Part shown: positions 16,775-24,066 of the stretch, in pieces
Layout: each line of letters opens with the position of its first letter
Position numbering within the stretch: the stretch's first letter is position 1
Assembly (NCBI GenBank): GCA_002438905.1
Contig: DJSA01000092.1
Coordinates: forward strand, 1-26,356
Length of the DNA: 26,356 bases
From: Bacteroidales bacterium UBA6346
GTDB lineage: Bacteria > Bacteroidota > Bacteroidia > Bacteroidales > UBA932
Reading direction: 5' to 3'
Program-made: the position numbers and the translations under genes
The notes under the pieces: generated by a model
Database searches by the model: none
Seen by the model: the letters and a program-made list of their open reading frames with translations, nothing else
Told to the model about the DNA's origin: nothing

Positions 16775-17699
16775 TCAGTCACCATAGAGAGCAGACCAGT
16801 CCTCGGCATCCTCAATCTTGCCGACATACTCAATTGACGTCAGACCGAGGTCGCTGTCCTGGAATGTCGTGCGGATCGTGTAGACCCCGTTGTGCTCGGA
16901 GACGGTGACGTTGTCACAGAGATAATAGGTGGCGTCATTGGACTGCGAACTATTGTAGTGGACAACGATTGTGTTGCCGAGAATCCAGCTGCGGTCGGAG
17001 TAATAGCCGGTCAGGGAATAGGTGCCCGTGGGAAGCTTGAGTTTCGAGGCCTCGCTCTGGACGGCACAAAGCTCTATCGCCACAAGGTAGCCGGCACTCG
17101 TGAGTCCGATGCTTCCATCGCTGACCTCATACGGAGCGTTTGAAAAGGCTATGTAATAGTCCCTGAGTCCCGAAACATCGTTGATGTCACGGTAGTAGCG
17201 GAAGAAGACCTGCTGGTCAAGCTTGAGCGTCCTCGCAGGTTCCTGCTCGACGGGACACTTGGTGCAGAATCCGTGAAAGTCCGATGCAAAGCCCTCACCG
17301 TCGGCACCTTCCACGCGGACGGAGAGTTTCACCGTGTTCTCGGAAGGGAGCACGACGGAAAGTTCCGCGGAGGCAAATTCTGCCAGCGTGGAAGCCTGAA
17401 CATTATATTTTCCATAAGAAAGGAGCGCGCCCTCGGAACTGAGGCTGATGCTTTCCCCGAGTTCCTTCACGACCACCTTGATGTAGTCGTCGGCAAGCGT
17501 CATCGCCCTGACGTCCTCAAGTCCCTCGGTCGGGGAGAACCAGAACGTGTAACTTCCCGGATTTTCCGCTGCGGACCACACGGCCGACTTTACTTCAACT
17601 TTTGCTAGCCCGGAATCCAGATCAAGCGTCTCGCTTGAGCATGCTAATGCCGTTGCCCCCCCCCAAGAGGAGGATTGCAATTCTTAAGATTTTCTTCAT
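16775..17699 (-). pseudogene. Lipoprotein gene interrupted at a nine-G tract (likely phase-variable, shown in OFF state)
   Basis: From the ATG at 17699 the frame reads MKKILRIAILLL and enters a run of nine G (17656-17664, minus strand). As given it then continues GGGNGISMLKRDA and stops at 17622-17624 after 25 residues. With one G fewer, the same start would give MKKILRIAILLLGGATALAC, a complete signal peptide with lipobox ALAC and lipid Cys20, in frame with a 307-residue protein ending at 16775. The long downstream frame is therefore real coding sequence detached from its start. The mature part carries AVWSAAENPGSYTFWFSPTEG, similar to the N-terminal module of the next gene, and a second beta-rich half with many Tyr and Ser; no enzyme motif is seen. 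Either the tract varies in length to switch the gene, or the extra G is a sequencing error. A TTG at 17680 is in frame but would discard the signal peptide. Confidence 0.8.
17656..17664 (-). repeat. Homopolymeric tract of nine G in a lipoprotein signal peptide
   Basis: The plus strand shows nine consecutive C, hence nine G on the coding strand, at codons 12-15 of the lipoprotein gene. It is the longest G/C homopolymer I noticed in the window. Its length decides whether the downstream 300 residues are in frame (8 or 11 G in frame; 9 or 10 out of frame). Confidence 0.95.
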
Positions 17700-17713
17700 A
17701 TAAAACCACGCGC

Positions 17714-17728
17714 CCCCACAAAATGGGG
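17714..17728 (-). promoter_or_regulatory. Small hairpin in the leader of the G-tract lipoprotein gene
   Basis: CCCCA (17714-17718) and TGGGG (17724-17728) form a perfect five-base stem with a five-base loop, 15 bases before the start codon. It could affect translation of the leader, but stems this short arise by chance. Confidence 0.3.
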
Positions 17729-17749
17729 AATTAAAACACTATACGTCTT

Positions 17750-17770
17750 GTATCTTTACGGCAAAGATAC
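17750..17770 (-). promoter_or_regulatory. Promoter -7 element embedded in an 8-base inverted repeat, head of the SusCD-protease cluster
   Basis: The minus strand carries TATCTTTG (17762-17769), an exact TAnnTTTG match, preceded by TTTTTCG. The -33 position has TGAA rather than TTTG. The element forms half of a perfect inverted repeat, GTATCTTT (17750-17757) and AAAGATAC (17763-17770), separated by five bases. Transcription would start near 17755, inside the repeat, and yield a leader of about 55 bases before the ATG at 17699. The repeat may be an operator or simply place a small hairpin at the transcript start. The remainder of the 17700-17953 gap is AT-rich and holds nothing else but the terminator at 17903-17923. 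Confidence 0.5.
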
Positions 17771-17888
17771 GAAAAATAAATCGGAACTTTCACTCCACAT
17801 ACCTAAAAGTTTCCAGCGAAAATATGAAAGGCACTATGTCGCAAAATAAAATTTCCCTCAACACGAACATTTTTCTTACAACACGAAG

Positions 17889-17923
17889 CAAACGAAAAGG
17901 ATCCGCTTACAATATGCAAGCAG
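17889..17923 (-). terminator. Probable terminator after the Hsp15-like gene
   Basis: On the minus strand CTGCTT (17918-17923) pairs with AAGCGG (17903-17908) over six positions with one G-U pair and a nine-base loop, followed by ATCCTTTTCGTTTGC. The stem is short but the U-rich tail is in the right place, 30 bases past the stop codon. Confidence 0.45.
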
Positions 17924-17953
17924 ACCCGCAGATATTCATAATTTTTACAATTT

Positions 17954-18349
17954 TTAATCTTCGTTGTCAAATTCGAGCTCGTCCCACAGCGAATCCATCT
18001 GACGGCGGTCCTTTTTGGTAGGACGGCCGGTGCCGCGGTCACGTTTGAGGAAGAAGGTCTCAACAGGAGCATGGAGCTTGTCAAGTTCCGACTGAGGAGT
18101 GAGGTTGTCAACGAACTGCGGCACTGTCTTGGCTCCCTGCCGCTTGTCGATGAGTTCAATGACATGATAGGTGTAGGTCACGGGACCCTTGCGCACAACG
18201 ATGGTGTCGCCTCGGTGCACGGCCTTGGAAGGCTTGATGTCGGCGCCGTTCAGGCGGATCTTGCCGCCGTTGCATGCGTCAGTGGCCTCGCTGCGCGTCT
18301 TGTAGGCGCGTATCGCCCACAAAAACTTGTCGATTCTGACCTCTTCCAT
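17954..18349 (-). CDS. hslR: S4-domain RNA-binding protein, Hsp15-like
   Basis: The 131-residue protein opens with RIDKFLWAIRAYKTRSEA and continues NGGKIRLNGADIKPSKAVHRGD (about residues 5-50), the S4 RNA-binding fold of the Hsp15/HslR family. A basic tail with FFLKRDRGTGRPTKKDRRQMD is also typical. In E. coli Hsp15 binds free 50S subunits that carry a nascent chain after stalled translation and helps to recycle them; a similar role is inferred here. Size and architecture match the family. The gene follows the mannose-6-phosphate isomerase gene with a 34-base gap and is probably co-transcribed with it. Confidence 0.88.
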   Translation of the reverse strand: MEEVRIDKFLWAIRAYKTRSEATDACNGGKIRLNGADIKPSKAVHRGDTIVVRKGPVTYTYHVIELIDKRQGAKTVPQFVDNLTPQSELDKLHAPVETFFLKRDRGTGRPTKKDRRQMDSLWDELEFDNED

Positions 18350-18383
18350 ACAGATTTCTCTTTATGTTTCTCAGGCCGCCGGA

Positions 18384-19532
18384 CTACGCCTCAGGGAGTT
18401 CGGCCGGAACATCGGGATCTATATACTCGTCAACTTCCTCGCGAAGTCCATCTGTAGCTTCAAGAAGAACGGTTTCCGGTGACGTCGGAACGAGATAGAA
18501 ATCAGGCATATCCGCCGGAATAAGAATGGTCTCGCCCTTGCGGAAGGCATAGATATCCATCGCGTCCGTTCCGAGCGCCGCCGCAGCCTTGCTGTCATCG
18601 GCCACAGGAGCCTTAGGGACATTTATGGCAGCGGAGCCATCGGTGCATATGTAGACAATGTAACTTCCGAACTGCTCCGGACTGATGCGCAGCGGGTCTT
18701 TCAGGTTCAGACGATTAACCGTAAACTGAGGACACTGCACAAGCAGGTTATTCACAAGGGTTTCATCACGTGAGGCTGCCGGCCGATACAGCGAGGGGTC
18801 GTACTGCCCGAAGTTGATCAGGTCAATTGCCTCCTCAAGATGCATCTTGCGGGCCGTTGCCGGATTATTCTCGCGTCCCCAGTCATAGAGACGGAAGGTG
18901 AGGTCCGATGACTCCTGAATCTCAGCCACGAGTATCCCCCCTTCTGCGGCATGAACCGTCCCCGGAGTTATGAATATCGCGTCGCCCTTCTTCGGATGAA
19001 TCACGTTCAACAGTTCCTGAGCGGTGCCGGCCTTGCATGCGTCGTAGAACTCCTGCGCGGAGGTCTCCCGCTTAAAGCCCATATAGACCTTGGCTTCAGG
19101 CTTCGCGTCGAGGATGTACCAGATTTCGGCCTTGCCGAGCGAGTCGTACCGCTGTTCGGCGACCTTGTCGTCCGGGTGGACCTGAACGGAAAGTTTCTGA
19201 TGTATGTCGAGGAACTTTATCAGCAGCGGAAACTGGCGGCCGAACCATGCGTAGGCGGCATCTCCGGTAATCCGGTCAAGATAGGTTTCCATTATGTCAC
19301 CTATGGAGTTCCCGGCAAGCCAGCCGTTGCTCACGATAGAGTCCTGCTCACCCATGTCGGCAAGCTCCCAGCTCTCCCCTATGAGGTCGTTCTCCGTCAG
19401 ATGAACTTCGTTTCCCTCCTCATCGGCCTCAACGAAGTCCTTCCCGAGAACCTTTATGAGCGAGTTCCCTCCCCATACGCGCTTAGACGCGATGGGGATG
19501 AACTTCAACGGATATAGTTGTTTTTTTGTCAT
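18384..19532 (-). CDS. manA: Mannose-6-phosphate isomerase, class I
   Basis: It interconverts fructose-6-phosphate and mannose-6-phosphate, linking glycolysis to GDP-mannose and GDP-fucose synthesis or allowing mannose use. The frame also has an ATG at 19556, but the family-like start MTKKQLYPLKFIPIASKRVWGG begins at 19532, giving 382 residues. The zinc ligands of the type I cupin family are present: Gln117 and His119 in VQVHPDD, Glu136 in GKAEIWY and His194 in PGTVHA. The LIGESWE segment near residues 50-56 is a second conserved block. The C-terminal half is divergent, with an Ala-rich stretch (about 310-325), and ends in an acidic PDVPAELPEA tail. It lies between the glucose-6-phosphate isomerase and the S4 protein genes; the 209-base gap before it is unusually structured. 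Confidence 0.93.
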   Translation of the reverse strand: MTKKQLYPLKFIPIASKRVWGGNSLIKVLGKDFVEADEEGNEVHLTENDLIGESWELADMGEQDSIVSNGWLAGNSIGDIMETYLDRITGDAAYAWFGRQFPLLIKFLDIHQKLSVQVHPDDKVAEQRYDSLGKAEIWYILDAKPEAKVYMGFKRETSAQEFYDACKAGTAQELLNVIHPKKGDAIFITPGTVHAAEGGILVAEIQESSDLTFRLYDWGRENNPATARKMHLEEAIDLINFGQYDPSLYRPAASRDETLVNNLLVQCPQFTVNRLNLKDPLRISPEQFGSYIVYICTDGSAAINVPKAPVADDSKAAAALGTDAMDIYAFRKGETILIPADMPDFYLVPTSPETVLLEATDGLREEVDEYIDPDVPAELPEA

Positions 19533-19741
19533 AATTATAACAAATGTCTTAGTCAAAGGATTTCAATAAAAGGATGGAGTGCAAGGCACTCGGTGAAGCT
19601 TTTCGTTAAGCCATCTGTGCAGTCCAAGTTCACTTGAGACTGCCGTGGCGAGAAAAGGTCGCGTTAGCGAACATAAAACCGCAGCAACCTAATGGTTGTG
19701 AGGATTTTATCAAGACGAGTAACGCCGCAATCCGCCTTTTA
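19533..19741 (-). other. Structured intergenic region between pgi and manA
   Basis: No gene is visible. Reading with transcription there are three hairpins: CAACC/GGTTG on an ATTA loop (19684-19697) followed by CTGCGGTTTTATG, which could be the pgi terminator; AGTC-CAAG against CTTG-GACT with one bulge (19621-19641); and GAGTGC/GCACTC with a three-base loop (19578-19592) followed by CATCCTTTTATTG. No TAnnTTTG element is present. The region could be a terminator plus manA leader, or a small RNA ending at the last hairpin. Confidence 0.4.
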
Positions 19742-21082
19742 TTAAATCCGCTTTCTCAGTTCTTCGCCCTGAGCCTCATATCCCGGCTTATTCAGGAGCG
19801 CAAACATATTCTTCTTGTAAGCCTCCACACCCGGCTGGTTGAACGGATTCACTCCGAGAATGTAGGCAGAGATTCCGCAGGCCTTCTCGAAGAAATAGAA
19901 TACCTCACCGAGGTTGTATTCGTCAATCTTCTCGATGCTTACGCTGAGCTGAGGTACTCCTCCGTCGATGTGCGCGAGCTTTGTTCCGAGTTCAGCCATG
20001 GCGTTGCATTCCTCAACATGCTTGCCCGCGAGGAAGTTCAGTCCGTCAAGATTCTGAGGGTCGCTCTCGATAACAACGCTGCGCTGCGCCTTCTCCACGG
20101 TGATGACCGTCTCCATGAGCATGCGCACACCATCCTGGATGTACTGCCCCATTGAATGAAGGTCGGTGGTGAAGCTTACGGATGCGGGGAATATGCCCTT
20201 GCCGTCCTTGCCCTCGGATTCGCCGTAGAGCTGCTTCCACCATTCTCCGAGGTACTGGAGCTTAGGGTTGTAGGAAACGAGTATTTCGACTGCCTTGCCG
20301 TGCTTTGCGTGAAGGAGATTCCTCATCGCGGCATACTGGAGAGCAGGGTTTTCCTCTGAAGGAACCGCGCAGGCCTTTTCCATCGCAGCGGCTCCCTCAA
20401 GCATCTTGCGGACGTCGAATCCGGCAAGGACAATCGGGAGAAGACCCACCGGAGTGAGCACAGAGAAGCGGCCTCCAACATTGTCCTCGATGACGAATGT
20501 CCTATAGCCCTCCTGAGTTGACAGCGACTTGAGCGCTCCCCTGTGGGCATCGGTAACAGCAACGATGCGCTGTGCGGCCTCAGCCGTGCCATATTTCCCT
20601 TCGATATACTGCTTGATGATGCGGAATGCCACGGCAGGCTCGGTGGTTGTACCTGACTTCGAGATGACTACCGCAGCCACATTGCGCTCGGCGACGAGAT
20701 CCATAAGTTCAGCGATGTATTCCTCAGAGAGGTTGTTCCCGGCGAAGACGATTTCCGGTGCGCCGCCCTTGTCCGCAAGCTGCTTTGCAAAAGAGTGTGA
20801 AAGAGCCTCAAGAGCGCACTTTGCCCCAAGATATGACCCGCCGATGCCGATTACGATGACAAGGTCAACGCCCTTTGTCTTCCAGTCGTCACGGATTGCC
20901 TCGCAGTCGGCGATGAGCGCCTCCGGAGTCTGAGTCGGAAGGTGCTTCCACCCCAAGAAGTCATTTCCTGCACCGGTGCCGTCCTCAAGAACCTTGAGAG
21001 CCTCGACGGCCTTCTGCGTATATTCCTTAACTTCCGCAGCGTTTACAAAGGAGCTGCAGCCTCCCATATTTACCTTTAACAT
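19742..21082 (-). CDS. pgi: Glucose-6-phosphate isomerase
   Basis: The 446-residue protein matches the short bacterial type of phosphoglucose isomerase. It converts glucose-6-phosphate to fructose-6-phosphate in glycolysis. Visible motifs are VIGIGGSYLGAKCALEAL (77-94, sugar-phosphate site), VISKSGTTTEPA (139-150, SIS phosphate loop), the family signature DNVGGRFSVLTPVGLLP (200-216), the GESEGK segment with the probable catalytic Glu near 288-290, TDLHSMGQ (306-313) and the C-terminal GVEAYKKNMF signature. Nothing is missing. It is followed by manA after a 209-base structured gap and preceded by the strong terminator of the glycoside hydrolase gene, so it has its own promoter, which I could not identify with the TAnnTTTG pattern in the 60-base leader. 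Confidence 0.96.
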   Translation of the reverse strand: MLKVNMGGCSSFVNAAEVKEYTQKAVEALKVLEDGTGAGNDFLGWKHLPTQTPEALIADCEAIRDDWKTKGVDLVIVIGIGGSYLGAKCALEALSHSFAKQLADKGGAPEIVFAGNNLSEEYIAELMDLVAERNVAAVVISKSGTTTEPAVAFRIIKQYIEGKYGTAEAAQRIVAVTDAHRGALKSLSTQEGYRTFVIEDNVGGRFSVLTPVGLLPIVLAGFDVRKMLEGAAAMEKACAVPSEENPALQYAAMRNLLHAKHGKAVEILVSYNPKLQYLGEWWKQLYGESEGKDGKGIFPASVSFTTDLHSMGQYIQDGVRMLMETVITVEKAQRSVVIESDPQNLDGLNFLAGKHVEECNAMAELGTKLAHIDGGVPQLSVSIEKIDEYNLGEVFYFFEKACGISAYILGVNPFNQPGVEAYKKNMFALLNKPGYEAQGEELRKRI

Positions 21083-21140
21083 AATGATATGTAATTAATT
21101 GTTTATATTTTTCTGTCATCCGTCGAACCCACATCAACGG

Positions 21141-21192
21141 AAAATGCGTGGTCTTGACCGGCCGGAACAAAACCGTATGGCCAAAACCACGC
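21141..21192 (-). terminator. Strong terminator of the family 2 glycoside hydrolase gene
   Basis: A 14-base-pair stem (GCGTGGTCTTGACC at 21146-21159 against GGCCAAAACCACGC at 21179-21192, two G-U pairs on the transcript) begins 17 bases after the stop codon and encloses a smaller CGG/CCG pairing. The minus strand continues ATTTTCCGTT after the stem. This is a good intrinsic terminator, although the U-tract is short. Confidence 0.75.
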
Positions 21193-21209
21193 AAATTTAG
21201 TAAAAATTT

Positions 21210-23117
21210 CTATTTGTAGTTTTCCGGAACCTTTGAGAACACGGCATGGATGCGCTCCATGTCGAATTTCTCGCTGCGGTCGTAGTAATAGAGACCATTC
21301 TGCTCCTGCTCGACGTCGGTAAGCTGGGTGTAGCAGTAGCCGCAGATGTAGTCCGAGAGGGATAGAAGCACGTCCGTGAGACCTTCGAGACGGGTGTAGA
21401 ATTCTTCAAGGGAGCGCGGAGAATTGCCGTATCCCCATGAAACGCCCTGATTGTTTGCGGCAGCCTTCATGTCCTCCTCGTTCGTCCACTTGATGCCGCC
21501 GTACTCATCGAAGACGTACGGCATCTTACCGTCATACTCCGGATAGTCGTATGTTCCGGCGATTGCCTCGCGGTTGAATCCGTAGTTTTTGGTGTAGAGA
21601 CCGCCGGTGCTCTCGTAATAGCGGCTCCTGTATGTGAAGAGTTTGCCGTCATTCCAGACAATCTTGCGGAATTTCTCCGGATTCTGCTCGTAGCCGTGCC
21701 CCGTCCAGATGTCGGTGCGGACCAGTACTCCGCCGCTCGCCGAACTTACAGGGCGCGTAGGGTCGAGCTGCTTGGTGAGGGCATAGACATCCTCCATGAA
21801 ACGCGGGAACTGGATGTTGTCCGGCCTCCACTCCTCATTGGTCGGGGTCCAGACGATGATTGAAGGATGGTTGCGGTCACGCACTATGATTTCGCCCCAC
21901 TCGGTGATGAAGTTTCTCGCGGTCTCCGGAAGGTTGGTGTCCATTCCCCAGCTTGAGCTCTCGCCCCATGTGAGGTAGCCGAGCTTGTCCGCCCAATAGT
22001 GGAAGCGCTCCTCAAAGACCTTCTGGTGCAGTCTTGCGCCGTTGAATCCGGCTTTCATGGAGAGTTCGATGTCGTGACGCAGAGCCTCGTCCGATGGAGC
22101 TGTCCACTGGCTGTCAGGGTAGTAGCCCTGATCGAGGACAAGTCTCTGGTAGCGCGGACTATTGTTGAGATAAATCTTGTTGCCCTCAAGGTGAACCTTG
22201 CGCATTCCAATGTAGGAACTTACCTCGTCGATGACCCTGCCCTCGGCATCAACCACCTGATATTTCACGTCGTAGAGGAACGGATCCTCGGGGCTCCAAG
22301 TACGGAACTTTTTCATCGGAAGCACAACGACGGAATTGTTGGCCGCCACGACGGTCTTCTGCGCCACAGGCTTCTTTGGAGAGGTCGGGTCGAAGACCGT
22401 GACCTTGAGCGTAGATTTGCCTTCATGGAAGAAGAGCGGTTTCACGACAATCTGCCCCTGGTCGATGTCGGTGTCCACCTGCACCTGCGCCAGACCATCC
22501 TCGCTGACCGGTTCCATCCACACGGTCTGCCAGATTCCGGTCGTCCTCGTGTAATTGCATGTCATAGATCTGAGCTGAAGCGACTGCTTTCCGGCAGGCT
22601 GGTTTCCGCTGCGGAGGTCGCTGGTGGCGTAAACCACGAGAGAGTGGGTCTGCCCGGCCTTCACGAACGGAGTGATGTCAAACGAGAATGAACTTGTGCC
22701 GCCGAAATGACGTCCCACAAGTTTTCCGTCAATATAAACCTCTGACTTATAATATACGGCGCCAAAGTTGAGACGGACATTTCTCCCTTCCCATTCAGCG
22801 GGCACGGTTATGTTCCGGTGGTACCACACGCCTGCAATGAAATCGGTGTGCCCGACTCCAGAAAGCTTGCTCTCCGGGGAAAACGGAACGAGAATCTTTC
22901 CGTCAAATCCGGTCGATTTTGAGAATCCCTTCTCATAGCCTGAGGCGACATTGTCAATCGAGAAAGTCCATTCGCCGTTGAGGTTGACCCAGTCGGCACG
23001 TTCAAACTGAGGACGCGGGTATTCCGGTCTCGGAATCGAAGAATCCGCCTTTGCGGCCTCCGGTAGCGCAATCGCCGCAGTCAGCGCGAGCGCAGAGAAG
23101 AATGTCTTTAATTTCAT
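21210..23117 (-). CDS. Secreted glycoside hydrolase family 2 enzyme
   Basis: The open frame reaches 23162, but the ATG at 23117 begins a clean signal peptide (MKLKTFFSALALTAAIALPEAAKA), giving 635 residues, likely periplasmic. Residues about 40-200 form the jelly-roll sugar-binding domain (LNGEWTFSID, GVWYHRNITVP, NFGAVYYKSEVYIDG), 205-305 the immunoglobulin-like domain, and 305 onward the TIM barrel. The probable acid/base is Glu428 in WTPTNEEW and the nucleophile Glu538 in VFDEYGG, both conserved GH2 positions; RDRNHPSIIVW (413-423) is also typical. The family includes beta-galactosidases, beta-glucuronidases and beta-mannosidases; I cannot assign the sugar. At 635 residues it is short, with no extra C-terminal domain. 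It has its own promoter and terminator, next to amino-sugar salvage genes rather than a SusCD pair. Confidence 0.92.
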   Translation of the reverse strand: MKLKTFFSALALTAAIALPEAAKADSSIPRPEYPRPQFERADWVNLNGEWTFSIDNVASGYEKGFSKSTGFDGKILVPFSPESKLSGVGHTDFIAGVWYHRNITVPAEWEGRNVRLNFGAVYYKSEVYIDGKLVGRHFGGTSSFSFDITPFVKAGQTHSLVVYATSDLRSGNQPAGKQSLQLRSMTCNYTRTTGIWQTVWMEPVSEDGLAQVQVDTDIDQGQIVVKPLFFHEGKSTLKVTVFDPTSPKKPVAQKTVVAANNSVVVLPMKKFRTWSPEDPFLYDVKYQVVDAEGRVIDEVSSYIGMRKVHLEGNKIYLNNSPRYQRLVLDQGYYPDSQWTAPSDEALRHDIELSMKAGFNGARLHQKVFEERFHYWADKLGYLTWGESSSWGMDTNLPETARNFITEWGEIIVRDRNHPSIIVWTPTNEEWRPDNIQFPRFMEDVYALTKQLDPTRPVSSASGGVLVRTDIWTGHGYEQNPEKFRKIVWNDGKLFTYRSRYYESTGGLYTKNYGFNREAIAGTYDYPEYDGKMPYVFDEYGGIKWTNEEDMKAAANNQGVSWGYGNSPRSLEEFYTRLEGLTDVLLSLSDYICGYCYTQLTDVEQEQNGLYYYDRSEKFDMERIHAVFSKVPENYK

Positions 23118-23188
23118 TCCTTTTTGATAATTTAGTGTTTTTGAATACCTATGTGTCAGCACAACGGCTCATTAGGCCGCAACGGGGA

Positions 23189-23196
23189 CAAAGATA
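23189..23196 (-). promoter_or_regulatory. Promoter -7 element (TATCTTTG) of the glycoside hydrolase gene
   Basis: The minus strand reads TTTCGTATCTTTG with an exact TAnnTTTG match. The -33 region does not show TTTG. A ten-base perfect palindrome CGAAATTTCG (23197-23206) abuts the element on the upstream side. Transcription would begin near 23182 with a leader of about 65 bases. The same TTTCGTATCTTTG-like string heads the SusCD-protease cluster. Confidence 0.5.
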
Positions 23197-23218
23197 CGAA
23201 ATTTCGCGCATCTTTGCA

Positions 23219-24034
23219 TCATTTTGCGACCCTTGCCACAGAATCGATGGCATTGCGTACGGAGCCGCGTTCGAGGAGAAGGTCTCGGGCGCGGTCGTAG
23301 TCCTTCAGGCCAGTTTCCTCCATTATCATGCGAGTGCCGCGGTCGATGAGCTTGGTGTTGGTGAGCTGCATGTCTATCATGCGGTTGCCGCGAACGTGAC
23401 CAAGACGTATCATCGCGGCAGTGGAGATCATGTTGAGAATCAGCTTTGTGGCAGTGCCGGCCTTCATTCGGGTGCTGCCTGTGACGAACTCCGGCCCCAC
23501 GACGGCGACAATCGGAATTTCGGAGGCCTCCGCAAGCGGCGTGTCCGGATTGCATGTGATGCACGCAGTAAGAAGACCTCTTGCACGTGCGGTTTTCACG
23601 GCACCTATGACATAAGGTGTGGTTCCGGAGGCGGCGATGCCCACGACTGTGTCCTGACGAGTGGGTGAATAAGCCTCTATGTCCTTCCAGCCCTGCTCAG
23701 GGTCGTCCTCGGCACCTTCTACGGCTTTCCTGATTGCCCCGTCACCTCCAGCGATAAGGCCGATTACAAGGTCGAACGGAGCTCCGAAAGTGGGAGGAAT
23801 TTCGGAGGCATCCACGACTCCGAGACGGCCGCTGGTGCCGGCGCCTATGTAGAACAGCCGGCCGCCCTGCCTCATCCGCTCCACAATGCCGTCCACGAGC
23901 ATTCCTATCTCTGGGATGGCTGCTCCAACAGCTTCCGGGACACGATAGTCCTCATTGTTTATGCCTTCGAGAATCTCCTCCGTGGACATCGTGTCCAAGC
24001 GGCTGTAATTTGATGGCTGTTCAGTTATTTTCAT
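23219..24034 (-). CDS. murQ: N-acetylmuramic acid 6-phosphate etherase
   Basis: The 271-residue cytoplasmic enzyme cleaves the lactyl ether of MurNAc-6-phosphate to GlcNAc-6-phosphate and D-lactate, the key step of cell-wall amino-sugar recycling. It carries the SIS sugar-phosphate fold, with GAGTSGRLGVVDASEIPPTFG at about 64-84, the family signature GPEFVTGSTRMKAGTATKL (about 179-197), and Glu78 and Glu109 at the positions equivalent to the catalytic Glu83 and Glu114 of the E. coli enzyme. The start STEQPSN-like opening (MKITEQPSNYSRLD) is also standard, and the length is slightly under the usual 300. It follows the BadF-type kinase gene with a 32-base gap; kinase plus etherase form a complete two-step MurNAc salvage route. 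Confidence 0.96.
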   Translation of the reverse strand: MKITEQPSNYSRLDTMSTEEILEGINNEDYRVPEAVGAAIPEIGMLVDGIVERMRQGGRLFYIGAGTSGRLGVVDASEIPPTFGAPFDLVIGLIAGGDGAIRKAVEGAEDDPEQGWKDIEAYSPTRQDTVVGIAASGTTPYVIGAVKTARARGLLTACITCNPDTPLAEASEIPIVAVVGPEFVTGSTRMKAGTATKLILNMISTAAMIRLGHVRGNRMIDMQLTNTKLIDRGTRMIMEETGLKDYDRARDLLLERGSVRNAIDSVARVAK

Positions 24035-24066
24035 CGCAATAAGAAATATGAAAAGAATAAGTTACC

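Noticed and set aside
16775..17680. Intact 301-aa protein starting at a TTG codon just before the G tract
   Set aside because: This start would produce MQSSSWGGATALAC, lacking the basic and most of the hydrophobic part of the signal peptide. The ATG at 17699 plus a one-base change explains the sequence better.
19533..19556. TTGACT and TATAAT on the minus strand before manA as a sigma-70 type promoter
   Set aside because: The two hexamers are only 11 bases apart, too close for a functional pair, and the Bacteroidales primary sigma factor uses a different consensus.
21999..22691. Plus-strand open frame of 230 codons, and similar ones at 16042-16698 and 1781-2353
   Set aside because: Each is antisense to a well-supported gene (GH2, lipoprotein, rubrerythrin) and shows no domain or signal.
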